A DNA stretch of 64,000 bases, from contig NZ_CP126994.1 in assembly GCF_030252425.1 (NCBI RefSeq), forward strand, positions 3,963,001 through 4,027,000, in the 5' to 3' direction. How positions within the stretch are numbered: position 1 is the stretch's first letter; each line of letters opens with the position of its first letter. Under the pieces are notes generated by a model. That model ran no database searches. It had not been told where the DNA came from and saw only the letters and a program-made list of their open reading frames with translations. Origin of the DNA: Acidisoma sp. PAMC 29798 (GTDB lineage: Bacteria > Pseudomonadota > Alphaproteobacteria > Acetobacterales > Acetobacteraceae). Shown in pieces: positions 17,714 to 27,400 of this stretch. The translations under genes were made by a program, and so were the position numbers.

Positions 17714-18316
17714 TTGTTCCTGCTTCAGGCGCGCCGCGCCAAACACACGAACTGGGCCGCGATCGTCATCGCAGTGGACATGGTAAACGAAGCGCTTGTA
17801 ACGCCCACGCAGGCTTTGTCGCAGCTTGGCGGGATTGATCTCGCGACAGTGATCCACATCACGATCGTCGCATGCTTACCCAAAAGCCTGGCGCGGGCCC
17901 AGGTCGCCAGCATGGGTGTGACGACCGGTGTCATCGCGCTCGATCCTTCTTGCGTCAAACGGTTTTCAGAAGCGGGCAAACCCGCCATTCTGGTTCGCCA
18001 GGACACTGTGACGACGGATATCGAGGGCATGGCGCTCGCCGTCGGTATCCTGACCGCATCCGGCGGCTGCACCTCCCACGCTGTAGTGGTGGCGCGTCAG
18101 CTTGGCAAGGTGTGCCTGGTCGCCTGCACCGAGCTGCACATCGACATGACCCGCCGCCAGTGCACGATTGGCGGCATTGTCCTGAACGAAGGCGATCTCA
18201 TCTCCCTCGATGGTGATGGCGGCGTCGTCTATCCGGGGCAGCTTGCGATTGTGACCGAGCGGCCGGATCGCTCGCTCGCGGCGATCGCCTCCTGGCGCGA
18301 AGCGCGAGCCGCATAG
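17714..18316 (+). CDS. PPDK-like PEP-utilising (swivelling His) domain protein, probably truncated
   Basis: About 200 aa from TTG 17714, with no clear RBS. The N-terminal part (TNWAAIVIAVDMVNEALVTPTQALSQLGGIDL) and the mobile phosphohistidine domain (GILTASGGCTSHAVVVARQLGKVCL) match the central region of pyruvate phosphate dikinase. The catalytic His is kept, but GG(R/M)TSH reads GGCTSH. The ATP-grasp and PEP-binding barrel domains are missing. It is either a stand-alone swivelling-domain protein or a remnant. Its 3' end overlaps the oppositely oriented small gene at 18229-18498. Confidence 0.65.
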   Translation: MFLLQARRAKHTNWAAIVIAVDMVNEALVTPTQALSQLGGIDLATVIHITIVACLPKSLARAQVASMGVTTGVIALDPSCVKRFSEAGKPAILVRQDTVTTDIEGMALAVGILTASGGCTSHAVVVARQLGKVCLVACTELHIDMTRRQCTIGGIVLNEGDLISLDGDGGVVYPGQLAIVTERPDRSLAAIASWREARAA

Positions 18317-18498
18317 AAGAGTGATGCCGCATTCGACCAAATCGGCTGCTGCTGCAACAAGACCCACTTTTTCTGCTCCAAAGCGAGGAGTTCAATAAGA
18401 ATTTTTCGCTTTTCAGCATCAATATTTGTGTTCAGCAAGTCAACGAATCGTTCTATGTTGAGGCGAACTATGAAGTCGTCCATCCCTAGAGTCCTCAT
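18229..18498 (-). CDS. Small conserved alphaproteobacterial protein (LNIERF type)
   Basis: 89 aa. The N-terminal half (DDFIVRLNIERFVDLLNTNI, then DAEKRKILIELLALEQKKW) resembles a widespread uncharacterised small protein of Rhizobiales with the pattern ...RLNIEHFRRLL...D..KR..LLRLLAEEE. The C-terminal half overlaps the end of the PPDK-like gene on the other strand and may be an extension by read-through. It has its own FixJ-like box at 18556-18569, 58 bp upstream of the start, which argues for a real low-oxygen-induced gene. Function unknown. Confidence 0.6.
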   Translation of the reverse strand: MRTLGMDDFIVRLNIERFVDLLNTNIDAEKRKILIELLALEQKKWVLLQQQPIWSNAASLFYAARASRQEAIAASERSGRSVTIASCPG

Positions 18499-18555
18499 TG
18501 CGGTGCAATACCGCGAGTCGAGGAATTAGGCTTTATGCTCTCTCACCGGCAGGTT

Positions 18556-18569
18556 CGGAAATTACCTAG
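18556..18569 (-). promoter_or_regulatory. FixJ-like box, minus orientation
   Basis: On the minus strand CTAGGTAATTTCCG, 58 bp upstream of the 89-aa small gene and beyond the ndvB stop. It differs from the consensus at one position (A for G after GTA). Confidence 0.55.
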
Positions 18570-18608
18570 AGCGTAACGTGGGAGAGTCATCGTCAACGCG
18601 GGTTAGAA

Positions 18609-21600
18609 TTACGCGGCTTGCTCCGTGACGGTCGCGCCGAGCGTCACGCGCACTGTGTGCAGGCGGCCATCTTCGATCAGCGGCACCGCAGACCCTTCCC
18701 GCAGGGTCGTGCCGTCGAGCGTGAGCGACCGAACGCCTTTTGCGACGTGGGCCGGATTCTCGACCATGATCCTGTAGCGCGTAGAATGCCAGGTGATCGT
18801 TGCCGTGAAGCCCGGCCATGCCTGCGGAATGCAGGGATCGATGTACAGCGACGCACCCCGGATGCGGATGCCGAGGATGCCTTCGACGCCCACGCGCTGC
18901 ATCCAGCCTGCGGAACCGGTGTACCAGGACCAGCCACCGCGGCCGACATGTGGCGCGGTGGAATAGATGTCGGCGACGACGGCGTAGGGCTCGACCTTGT
19001 AGCGCTCGGCATCGGCCCGCGTGGTAGAGTGGTTGATCGGATTCAGCATGGCGAAGAGCGCGCCCGCCTTGTCGCCGTCACCCAGGGCGGTGAACGCCAG
19101 AACCGCCCACATGGCCGCGTGGCTGTATTGGCCGCCGTTTTCACGAATACCGGGTGGATAGCCGGCGATGTAGCCGGGATCGACGGTTGGCCGGTCAAAC
19201 GGAGGTGTCAACACGAGCAGCAGCCTTTCGTCGGCGCGCACCAGATGCCGGTCCAGCGACGCCATGGCACGCATGGCGTGGTCTGGCGGCGCGACGCCCG
19301 AGATAACGCTCCAGGACTGCGCGATCGAGTCGATCATGCACTGCGCGTCGGTATGCGAGCCGAGCGGCGAACCGTCGTCATGATAGGCGCGCAGATACCA
19401 GTCCCCGTCCCAGCATCGTTCCAGCGCCTCTGGCAAAGCGACCGCATGTGCGCGCCACGCGGCGGCCCGCACTGTATCCGACCGCGCCTCCGCCAGCGGA
19501 ATGAAGGCGGTCAATGCCGCATGGAGGAACCAGCCGAGCCACACACTCTCACCCCGGCCGGCCTCGCCGATCCGGTTCATGCCGTCGTTCCAATCGCCCG
19601 TTCCCATCAGTGGCAAGCCGTGGCTGCCCAAAGCCAAACTGTGATCTAGAGCCCGGGCACAATGCTCATACAGCGAGCCGATGCTCACATGGGTATCGGG
19701 CAGAAAGAACCGGTCGTGCTCATCGGCGTTCAAGACCGGTCCGGCCAGGAAGTTGATCGGTTCGTCGAGTACGGCTGTGTCGTTCGTCGCCCCGACATAA
19801 TGCGCGACCGTATAGGCCAGCCAAGCGCAGTCGTCCGAGATGCGGGTCCGCACGCCGCGCCCGGATTCGGGCAGCCACCAATGCTGGACATCGCCCTCCA
19901 CGAACTGGCGTCCCGCCGCGCGCAGCAGGTGCTGTCGCACCAGGTCCGGCCGAGCGGCGCAAAGCGCCAAACCATCCTGGAGCTGGTCGCGGAAGCCATA
20001 GGCGCCGCTCGCCTGGTAGAAACCGGCGCGCGCCCAGATACGGCTCCCAAGGGTCTGATACAGAAGCCAACCGTTCAGCATGATGTCCATGCTGCGGTCC
20101 GGTGTCTGGACGACGATGGCGCCGAGCACCGTGTTCCATTGGCTGCGGATGGCAGCGAGCACGGTGTCGAGGTCGATGGTGCGATAGCGTGCGACCAAGG
20201 CGCGCGCGGCGTTCCCGCCCATCGCGGCGCCGAGCACGAGAACGAGTTCCACCTCCCCGCCCGGTGGCAGCTCGATCATGGTTCGCAGAGCGCCACAGGG
20301 GTCGAGGCCGGCGCCGACGGTGCCGGACAAGGCACCGACTGCCCCGCGCGGCGCCCCCAGCGAGCCGTTGCGGCCGAGGAATTCGCGCCGGTCTCCGGTC
20401 CAGCTTGTCTGTTTGCCGCCGAGATCCATGAACGCGACCTGTCCGCCCAAGTCCGCACTCCACGGATTGCGGGCAAAGAGCGCACCCGTCTCGCCGTCGA
20501 TCTCCGTTTGCAGGAAGGCGGCGGTCGCCGGGCGTGAAGCACCCAACACCCATTCGACATAGGCGCAGACGGAGATGGATCTTGGCGCGCGGGTTAGATT
20601 GCGCAGTCGCAGCCGCGACACCTTCACCGGGTCCTCGGGTGCCACGAATTGCAGCAGGCTGGTGGCGATACCTTGCGCAGTATGGTCGAAGCGGCTGTAG
20701 CCGTGGCCATGGCGGGCGACATAGGTCGCCGAAGGGTCGCGGCACGGCGCGGCGGTTGGGCACCACAGCGCGCCGGTTGCCGTGTCGTGAAGGTAGAACG
20801 CCTCGCCCGTACGGTTGCTGACGGGATCGTTGGACCAGGGCGTGATCTGGTTCTCGCGGCTGTTGCCCGACCAGGTGAATCCGCTTCCTTCCGCCGCGAC
20901 CTGAAAGCCGAAGCCCGGATTGGCGATGACGTTCACCCAGGGCGCCGGTGTCGTCTGTCCGGGCCCGAGGATGGCGACGTATTCTCGGCCCTCCTCCGCA
21001 AAGCCGCCCAAACCGTTGAACAGTTCGAGCGGCAGGGTCGGCGCCGGGGCGGCGACCAGCGGCCGGCTCGGCTTCGACGGTTCGGGTGCCTGACTTGCGA
21101 GGGTAGTCTGCTCGGCGCGATCGAGTTGCTCGGAAAGGCGGCCACGGTCGCCCGCGATGACGACCCGCGCGACCGCCGCCAGCAGATCACGGGTCTGTTT
21201 CGGCACGAGATCCGCCCGCAGCAAGGTGATCGACGGCTTTTCGTCCATGTTTCGCTGCGCGCGGATCAGCGCTTCCAAGGCGCCCTGAAGCTCCTGCGCA
21301 TAGGACGGAGGATGATCATTGATGATGACGAGATCGACCGCGAACCGCTTCAGCCGGAAGTATTCATGCGCGAGCAGAACCTGTCTCGCGACACCCAGAT
21401 CCGAAACGTCATCGATCCGCAGGAGAAGAATTGGTAGATCGCCGGAGATGCTCTGGCTCCAAAGACCCGACTGGGTTCCGCTACCGTCGCGTATCCGCTC
21501 GGGCGCGGAGCGTAGGGCCGGCCCCGCGAACAGCAGGTGACCGGCAAGACGCTGGAACACGTCGGCCTGGGCCGGCGTGATGCTGAGGTGGTGCAACTGC

Positions 21601-24600
21601 ACCTGCGCCTGGGTCCAGGCCATCATGGCCGCGCGGTCGAAGGTCGCGACGTCGCGGTGGCGATCGACACAGGCCACGATCTCCTCGCGTGAGGAGGCCA
21701 CCAAGGTCCAGAAGGCGACCCGCGCTGTCGCGCCAGGGGCGACAGTGATGCGACGCCGGATGGAGAAGATCGGGTCCAGAACTGTACCAACGGTGCCGGA
21801 TAGGGCCTGGTCGTCATCCATGGCCGCCGGGTCGCGAAGGTCGCGGCCACGGCCTATGAACCGCGCGCGGTCGGTCTCGACCTGCGGGATGCCATCGGCC
21901 ACAGCCAGATGCGCGGCCCAGATTTCCGGTTCCTCGGGCGTCCTGCGCCGCCGCGTCGCAAGCAGCGCGCCGCTATCGGCCAGGTATTCAGTCTCGACGA
22001 ACAGCTTGGCGAAGGCCGGGTGAGCGACATCCGTCGCCTGGGGCGCCAAGGCCAGTTCGGCATAGGAGGTGATGTCGATCGTCCGTGCAACCGGACCATA
22101 GTTGCTCATAGTGATACGGCGCACTTCACCCTTTTCTTCAGCCGAAAGCAGGACATCCATCTTCGTGATGAGCGTGCCGTCCCGGCGGGAGAACTCTGCG
22201 TGATCTTCGTTGAACACGACGCTATAGGCATCGGGCGCCGCGCCAACAGGTTGCGCACCGGCGGACCAGACGCGCCCACTCTCGACGTCCCGAAGGTAGA
22301 TATAGGAGCCCCAGTCATCGAGAGTGGAATCCTCGCGCCAGCGGGTCACCGCGATGTCCTGCCATCTACTGTAACCGGATCCGGCTGCAGTCAGCATCAG
22401 TGCGTATGGACCGTTGCAGAGCAGGTGGGTCCGTGGGGAAGCGGTGTGTGCATCGCCGAAATGTCTGCCGCCGGTAGACGCGATGTCGCGGGCCCGGACG
22501 ACGGGCTTATGCTTGGCCGGTAACACGCGAACGTTTGTCACGTTTTGGGGCGCACGCTCCTGCAAAAGCAGTTCGGTTGCTTGGATGAGAGGATCCGCAT
22601 GGAAGCGGGTGCGCATGATACCGTTCAGCGTGGCATCGGCGATGGCGACGATGGACATGCCCTGGTGATGCGCCATGAAAGCTCGCACCACGGCGACCGT
22701 CGTGCCCTCCGGTACGCGCCCCGGCGTGTAGTCGAGCGCCTCAAAGAATCCGTATCGCCCGCGCGCGCCATCTGCGGCGAGCCGGCCAAGATTCTTCACC
22801 GCCTGATGGGGATCGACCATCGCCGCAAGTGCCGTCGCATACGGCGCGACGACGAATTCATCGTCCAGGCCACTCTTAAGGCCCAGATCCGGCACGCCGA
22901 AGTTCGAATATTGATAGGTATATTCGAGGTCGCGCACGTTGTAGGCGGATTCCGATGCACCCCAGGGGATGCCGCGCGACTTGCCGAATTCGATTTGCCG
23001 GCGCACCGCGAGGCGGTTCGTCCGTGACAGCAGGCTTCCGTCCGGCGCGCGCATCACCAGGGACGGCATGAGGTATTCGAACATCGAACCCGACCAGGAA
23101 ACGAGAGCCGCGCCATCATCGACCGGGGTCATCGTGCGGCCGAGCCGGAACCACTCGCGCGCAGGCACATCGCCCTTGGCGATCGCGATGAAGCAGGCGA
23201 GCCGCGCTTCGGATGCCAGCAGGTCGTAGCAATTGGCGTCGAGTGTCCCTTCAGCGACCAGATAACCGATTGAGAGCAGCTTGCGCTCCTCGCGGCGGAG
23301 AAAGCCGAAGTCCATCGCGAGAGCCATGCCCCGCGCGGCCTGTTCCAAAGCCGCGAGACGCGGGTTCAGCGCACCCTCCGCCTGATCGAGATCGCGACGC
23401 AGGCTGGCGACAGCCTCACCGATCGCCTTTGTCCAGAAGACAACGTCTGCGGCGGCGCCGTCCTCATAGGTCGCGGCGAGATCCCGAGCCAATTTGGTCG
23501 CGGTCTGGAGAGAGGGAGTAAGCGCGGACAGCCGATCCGCAAGGGTGCTCGGATGGCCGGGTGGCCGCCCGATGCGGTCCGCCAAATCTCGCAGCGAAGC
23601 CTCCAACATCGGCGCCAAAGCCCGCTGGGCCGCGATCGTTGCCGGCAGTTGTGCCAGTTCCTCCAAAACCAGGCCGATCGTATCGATCAGTCCCGTAAGG
23701 TCGCTCGCAGCGCTCTTCGGCAGGCGGCCCCAGCTCCGGCAGGCATTGGCGAGCGCGATCAGATGGCCGGCCAGATTGCCGCTGTCGACGGTGGAGACGT
23801 AACGGGGTTCGAGCGGGCGCAGATCTTGGGTCGCATACCAATTGAAGAAATGGCCGCGGAATTGGGCCAGGCGTGCAAGCGTTGCCATCGTCGCTTCGAG
23901 CCGGTCGACGGCATCGGTCATCCCGGTCCAACCGAAGTCGTAGGCATTGACGGTGCAAAGAAGGTAGAGGCCGATATTCGTCGGCGAAGTCCGTCGGGCA
24001 AGGACGGGCATCGGGTCTTCCTGGAAGTTGTCCGGCGGCAGCATGTTGTCTGCAGGCGTCACGAAGGTTTCGAAGAAGCGCCATGTGCGGCGAGCCAGTT
24101 GGCGGAGGGCGCGCAGGTCGGCCGCGATCGGCATCGGCTGGACTCCCGAACAGCGGCTTGCCCACCAGGCAATGGCGGGCGAGGCTATCCAAAGTGTCGC
24201 GAAGGGCGCCACCAGAAGACAGACCCATTGGTGCGCCGCCATCGCCAAACCGGCCATGAGCAGCCCGACCACAGGCGCGCCGGCCATCTTGCGGTAGTGG
24301 CCGGCGAGGGAAAGATTAGGCACAGCCCCGGCCTGTGCTGCCGTCAGCCACTGCAGCAGCCGGCGGCGTGAGAGGAGGCGGACGAGCGTGCGCAGGACCG
24401 CATCGCCCATCAACACGGCCTGATGGGCAATGAAAGTTACGACGAGCGCCGTGAGCACCGCCGCATGCCGAAGCCCGAGGCCGACGACATCGAGATGGCT
24501 TCGCCACGTCACCCATCTGCGGCGAGTCGTGATGACGCCGAGGAGGGGGATCAGCGCAGGCAGCGCGAGGGTTGCGATCACGAAGGCGGTCCAGCCGAGC

Positions 24601-27083
24601 GCCGGCCCGAACGGCAGAAGCCAGCCGGCCGCGAGGGCAAGGACGAAAGCAGGCGCGGAGAGCGTACGCCGCAGATTGTCCAGCATCTTCCAGCGGCCGA
24701 TGGCGGGAAGCTTGCCGCCGCCAGGCATGATCCAGGGCAGCAGTTGCCAGTCGCCGCGCGCCCAGCGGTGCTGACGCATCGCGGCCACCGTATAGCCCAC
24801 GGGGAAGTCCTCGACGACCTCGATGTCGGAGGCGAGGCCGGCGCGGGCGAAGACGCCTTCGAACAAGTCGTGGCTGAGCAGGGTCGAATCCGGAACCCTG
24901 CCCGTCAAGGCGGCCTCGAAGGCATCGATGTCATAGATGCCCTTGCCCGCGAAGGACCCTTCGCCGAGGAGGTCCTGATAGACATCCGAGACGGCGCCTG
25001 CATAGGGGTCGATGCCGTCGAGGCTGGAGAAGACGCGTTGGAAGATCGAGCTGTACTGGCCCATGGGCAGCGACGGCGTGATCCGTGGCTGCAAAACGGC
25101 ATAGCCCTCGACCACGCGGCCGGATGCCAGATCGATACGCGGCGCATTCAGCGGATGCGCCATTTTGCCGACGAGGCGCCGGACCGCGTCACGCGGCAGG
25201 CGGGTGTCGGAGTCCAGGGTCACGATGTAGCGCACCCCCTCGGGAACCGGGCGATGCGGCAGGAAGCTGGTGTCGGTCGCGCCGCGCAGCAGGCGGTTCA
25301 GCTCATGCAACTTGCCGCGCTTGCGCTCCCATCCCATCCAACTCGCTTCGCCCGCATTCCAGACGCGGCGGCGGTGGAGAAGGATGAAGCGGTCGCCGCC
25401 GGTCGCCGGGCCGTAGCGGTGATTGAGCTGCGCTATGCCGTCGGCGGCGGCCGCCAGCAGCGCCTCATCGCCCTCGGCCCGCTCGGCCGGGCTGTCGGTC
25501 CAATCGGAGAGAAGGGCGAAATGCAGCGCGTTATCGGAGCTTGCAAGATGGTGGACCTCCAGCCGCGCGACCAGCTCCGCAACCGAGCCCGGAGATGTCA
25601 GCAGCGTCGGCACGACGACGAGGGTGCGAAGGGACGCCGGTATGCCGCCGCGCAGATCGCGTTCCGGCAAGGGGCTGGCACCGAATGCCCAGGTGGAAAA
25701 ACGGTTAACGCAGGCGACGGCCGCGTCCGAGGCTGGCACGATGCCAAGGCAACCGAGTAGCAGGAGCCACGCGCCACTGACGGCCAGCGTGCTCAGCGCC
25801 CAAAGGGGAGCGAGCAGCAACAGCGCAGCCAAACCGACCACGCAGCCGCCGTACCAGATCAGGCCAAGGTCCCGGCAGATCCGGCCAATCCACGCGCCAA
25901 GTGAGAGCCGAAAGCCGATTGACTGCTCGAACGACCGGCGCCCACCCGCGATCAGAGAATAGCCGGGGTCGCACTGCCGGTCGCCCGATGGAGACGTCCG
26001 GTCTTCCTCCTCCGCGCGTGCGACGGCACGACCTGCGATCTCCGTCTCATCCAGACGCGCGCCCCGCGCCAGATGCTCGATCGCGTTTCGGTACAAATTC
26101 CGGGTTGGGAAATCCATGCCGCGAAAGGTAGTCGACCGGCTCAGCACGAGATCGACGGGGCACAGCGCCTCGAACACTTCGCTCCAGTCAAGGGCAGCGA
26201 CCGTGCGCAGGCTGGTGATGATGTTGCGGATCGTCGCGCTAAAGGCGCTCTGCTCCTGCAATTCGTCATGAACCACGGCCTCGACCTGCAAACCGCGCCG
26301 CGCCACCTGATCGTCGAGCCAGGCAAGCGCTGGCTCACCTTTCGGGTCGCGGCCGCGCAGGCGATGCGCGAGTTGTACGCCGAACGCATTCGGCGAGCTG
26401 ATGGGCCGCAACGACCCCATCACCTCGGACCAGGGCGAAGCCGTATGACCACCAAATCCCAGCAGCCTGTCGGCCAGTTCATTCGCCAAGTCTCGCGACG
26501 CCCCGTTGCTGACGATAATCGCGGCCACACGTCTCAAGTTCTCGATCAAGACGATGCGGAGCGTGATGGGAACCGCCCATAGCTCACCGATCGTCAGCGG
26601 CTGAACGTCCTGATAGGCGATCAGGTAGCGGCGCAGCGTTTCGGGCTCGATATCGCTGTCGGTATGAGCCACCAGGGACCACATCGCGCCAAACACGCGC
26701 GGAAGACCTTTGAACGGACCGTCCGCAAGCTTCGGAAGCTGTCGATAATATCCTGGCGGCAGATCGACCCCGATCTCGCGGATTTGCACGGCAACCAGAT
26801 GATAGTTGTCGACTAGCCACTCCGCGGCCGGCGTCAGCTCGCGCCGGCCGCCATCGTTGAGCGCCAATACCTGGCTGGCGCTTAAGAGGAATGCCGCATT
26901 GTCACGCAACCGATTGGAAAGGCCGGGTCCACCGACATTCTTTGCCGCGACGGGCTGATCAGCAGCCAAGCTCCGCGCATGCTCCTCCAGACGTTCGATC
27001 CCGAATAACTCGCTCCGAATTGGGACACTGTCCTGCCACGGAGGAGGAATGCGGGCGGTGCGGAAAATACGCGTTAGAAACAT
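18609..27083 (-). CDS. ndvB: Cyclic beta-1,2-glucan synthase
   Basis: A 2824-aa giant membrane protein, close to the family length of about 2830. N-terminal region, then membrane segments near residues 400-460, then a GT84 glycosyltransferase domain (YIVTLDSDTRLPRDAVRRLV, with QHRWARGDWQLLPW). More membrane helices lie near 800-980. A glycoamylase-like domain follows (YSNFGVPDLGLKSGLDDEFV, GMSIVAIADATLN). The C-terminal GH94 phosphorylase-like region (AYGFRDQLQDGLAL, GTGDWNDGMNRIGEAGRGES) trims and cyclises the product. The enzyme uses UDP-glucose to make periplasmic cyclic glucans, important for osmotic adaptation and host interaction. ATG 27083 follows a 59-aa ORF by 14 bp with no strong RBS, suggesting coupling. 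The box at 27354 probably drives both. Confidence 0.96.
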   Translation of the reverse strand: MFLTRIFRTARIPPPWQDSVPIRSELFGIERLEEHARSLAADQPVAAKNVGGPGLSNRLRDNAAFLLSASQVLALNDGGRRELTPAAEWLVDNYHLVAVQIREIGVDLPPGYYRQLPKLADGPFKGLPRVFGAMWSLVAHTDSDIEPETLRRYLIAYQDVQPLTIGELWAVPITLRIVLIENLRRVAAIIVSNGASRDLANELADRLLGFGGHTASPWSEVMGSLRPISSPNAFGVQLAHRLRGRDPKGEPALAWLDDQVARRGLQVEAVVHDELQEQSAFSATIRNIITSLRTVAALDWSEVFEALCPVDLVLSRSTTFRGMDFPTRNLYRNAIEHLARGARLDETEIAGRAVARAEEEDRTSPSGDRQCDPGYSLIAGGRRSFEQSIGFRLSLGAWIGRICRDLGLIWYGGCVVGLAALLLLAPLWALSTLAVSGAWLLLLGCLGIVPASDAAVACVNRFSTWAFGASPLPERDLRGGIPASLRTLVVVPTLLTSPGSVAELVARLEVHHLASSDNALHFALLSDWTDSPAERAEGDEALLAAAADGIAQLNHRYGPATGGDRFILLHRRRVWNAGEASWMGWERKRGKLHELNRLLRGATDTSFLPHRPVPEGVRYIVTLDSDTRLPRDAVRRLVGKMAHPLNAPRIDLASGRVVEGYAVLQPRITPSLPMGQYSSIFQRVFSSLDGIDPYAGAVSDVYQDLLGEGSFAGKGIYDIDAFEAALTGRVPDSTLLSHDLFEGVFARAGLASDIEVVEDFPVGYTVAAMRQHRWARGDWQLLPWIMPGGGKLPAIGRWKMLDNLRRTLSAPAFVLALAAGWLLPFGPALGWTAFVIATLALPALIPLLGVITTRRRWVTWRSHLDVVGLGLRHAAVLTALVVTFIAHQAVLMGDAVLRTLVRLLSRRRLLQWLTAAQAGAVPNLSLAGHYRKMAGAPVVGLLMAGLAMAAHQWVCLLVAPFATLWIASPAIAWWASRCSGVQPMPIAADLRALRQLARRTWRFFETFVTPADNMLPPDNFQEDPMPVLARRTSPTNIGLYLLCTVNAYDFGWTGMTDAVDRLEATMATLARLAQFRGHFFNWYATQDLRPLEPRYVSTVDSGNLAGHLIALANACRSWGRLPKSAASDLTGLIDTIGLVLEELAQLPATIAAQRALAPMLEASLRDLADRIGRPPGHPSTLADRLSALTPSLQTATKLARDLAATYEDGAAADVVFWTKAIGEAVASLRRDLDQAEGALNPRLAALEQAARGMALAMDFGFLRREERKLLSIGYLVAEGTLDANCYDLLASEARLACFIAIAKGDVPAREWFRLGRTMTPVDDGAALVSWSGSMFEYLMPSLVMRAPDGSLLSRTNRLAVRRQIEFGKSRGIPWGASESAYNVRDLEYTYQYSNFGVPDLGLKSGLDDEFVVAPYATALAAMVDPHQAVKNLGRLAADGARGRYGFFEALDYTPGRVPEGTTVAVVRAFMAHHQGMSIVAIADATLNGIMRTRFHADPLIQATELLLQERAPQNVTNVRVLPAKHKPVVRARDIASTGGRHFGDAHTASPRTHLLCNGPYALMLTAAGSGYSRWQDIAVTRWREDSTLDDWGSYIYLRDVESGRVWSAGAQPVGAAPDAYSVVFNEDHAEFSRRDGTLITKMDVLLSAEEKGEVRRITMSNYGPVARTIDITSYAELALAPQATDVAHPAFAKLFVETEYLADSGALLATRRRRTPEEPEIWAAHLAVADGIPQVETDRARFIGRGRDLRDPAAMDDDQALSGTVGTVLDPIFSIRRRITVAPGATARVAFWTLVASSREEIVACVDRHRDVATFDRAAMMAWTQAQVQLHHLSITPAQADVFQRLAGHLLFAGPALRSAPERIRDGSGTQSGLWSQSISGDLPILLLRIDDVSDLGVARQVLLAHEYFRLKRFAVDLVIINDHPPSYAQELQGALEALIRAQRNMDEKPSITLLRADLVPKQTRDLLAAVARVVIAGDRGRLSEQLDRAEQTTLASQAPEPSKPSRPLVAAPAPTLPLELFNGLGGFAEEGREYVAILGPGQTTPAPWVNVIANPGFGFQVAAEGSGFTWSGNSRENQITPWSNDPVSNRTGEAFYLHDTATGALWCPTAAPCRDPSATYVARHGHGYSRFDHTAQGIATSLLQFVAPEDPVKVSRLRLRNLTRAPRSISVCAYVEWVLGASRPATAAFLQTEIDGETGALFARNPWSADLGGQVAFMDLGGKQTSWTGDRREFLGRNGSLGAPRGAVGALSGTVGAGLDPCGALRTMIELPPGGEVELVLVLGAAMGGNAARALVARYRTIDLDTVLAAIRSQWNTVLGAIVVQTPDRSMDIMLNGWLLYQTLGSRIWARAGFYQASGAYGFRDQLQDGLALCAARPDLVRQHLLRAAGRQFVEGDVQHWWLPESGRGVRTRISDDCAWLAYTVAHYVGATNDTAVLDEPINFLAGPVLNADEHDRFFLPDTHVSIGSLYEHCARALDHSLALGSHGLPLMGTGDWNDGMNRIGEAGRGESVWLGWFLHAALTAFIPLAEARSDTVRAAAWRAHAVALPEALERCWDGDWYLRAYHDDGSPLGSHTDAQCMIDSIAQSWSVISGVAPPDHAMRAMASLDRHLVRADERLLLVLTPPFDRPTVDPGYIAGYPPGIRENGGQYSHAAMWAVLAFTALGDGDKAGALFAMLNPINHSTTRADAERYKVEPYAVVADIYSTAPHVGRGGWSWYTGSAGWMQRVGVEGILGIRIRGASLYIDPCIPQAWPGFTATITWHSTRYRIMVENPAHVAKGVRSLTLDGTTLREGSAVPLIEDGRLHTVRVTLGATVTEQAA

Positions 27084-27097
27084 CGGAGTTTAAACCG

Positions 27098-27277
27098 TCA
27101 GCGACGAAACAGGCTGCGGCGATTGCCGGGACCTTTAGAGGCAGCTTGACCCAACTCCGGCATGACGTCGGTCTCAAGGCGGTCGGCGGGGCTCGACTCC
27201 TCCGTCGTCGCGGGCGGCGTCATTCTGCCGTCGGAGCCCTGCGCTGCTATTTCGGAAACGTCAAAACGATTGCTCAT
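27098..27277 (-). CDS. 59-aa hypothetical protein upstream of ndvB
   Basis: A small frame from ATG 27277 to TGA 27098, with a strong AGAGGAG nine bases ahead. It begins MSNRFDVSEIAAQGSDGR and ends in a basic tail GPGNRRSLFRR. It is hydrophilic with no membrane segment. It sits 77 bp after the FixJ-like box and ends 14 bp before the ndvB ATG, which lacks its own RBS, so translation of ndvB is probably coupled to it. I do not recognise the family. Confidence 0.55.
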   Translation of the reverse strand: MSNRFDVSEIAAQGSDGRMTPPATTEESSPADRLETDVMPELGQAASKGPGNRRSLFRR

Positions 27278-27353
27278 CCGGATTCTCCTCTAGGGTTGGC
27301 GCCAGTTGCGTCGGCATTGACCGATAGCAGTTCGAAACGGGCAACATCAGCCA

Positions 27354-27367
27354 CGGAAACTACCTAG
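27354..27367 (-). promoter_or_regulatory. FixJ-like box, minus orientation
   Basis: On the minus strand CTAGGTAGTTTCCG, the exact consensus. It is 77 bp from the 59-aa ORF start and 271 bp from ndvB. The distance to the small ORF is in line with all other boxes, which supports that ORF. Confidence 0.65.
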
Positions 27368-27400
27368 AGCACCCCGCGTTCGAGTTGATTCGTAGTCTGG

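Noticed and set aside
24423-25760. Plus-strand ORF of 445 aa inside ndvB
   Set aside because: Shadow of the long, clearly coding ndvB frame; Arg/Gly/Ala-rich without motifs.
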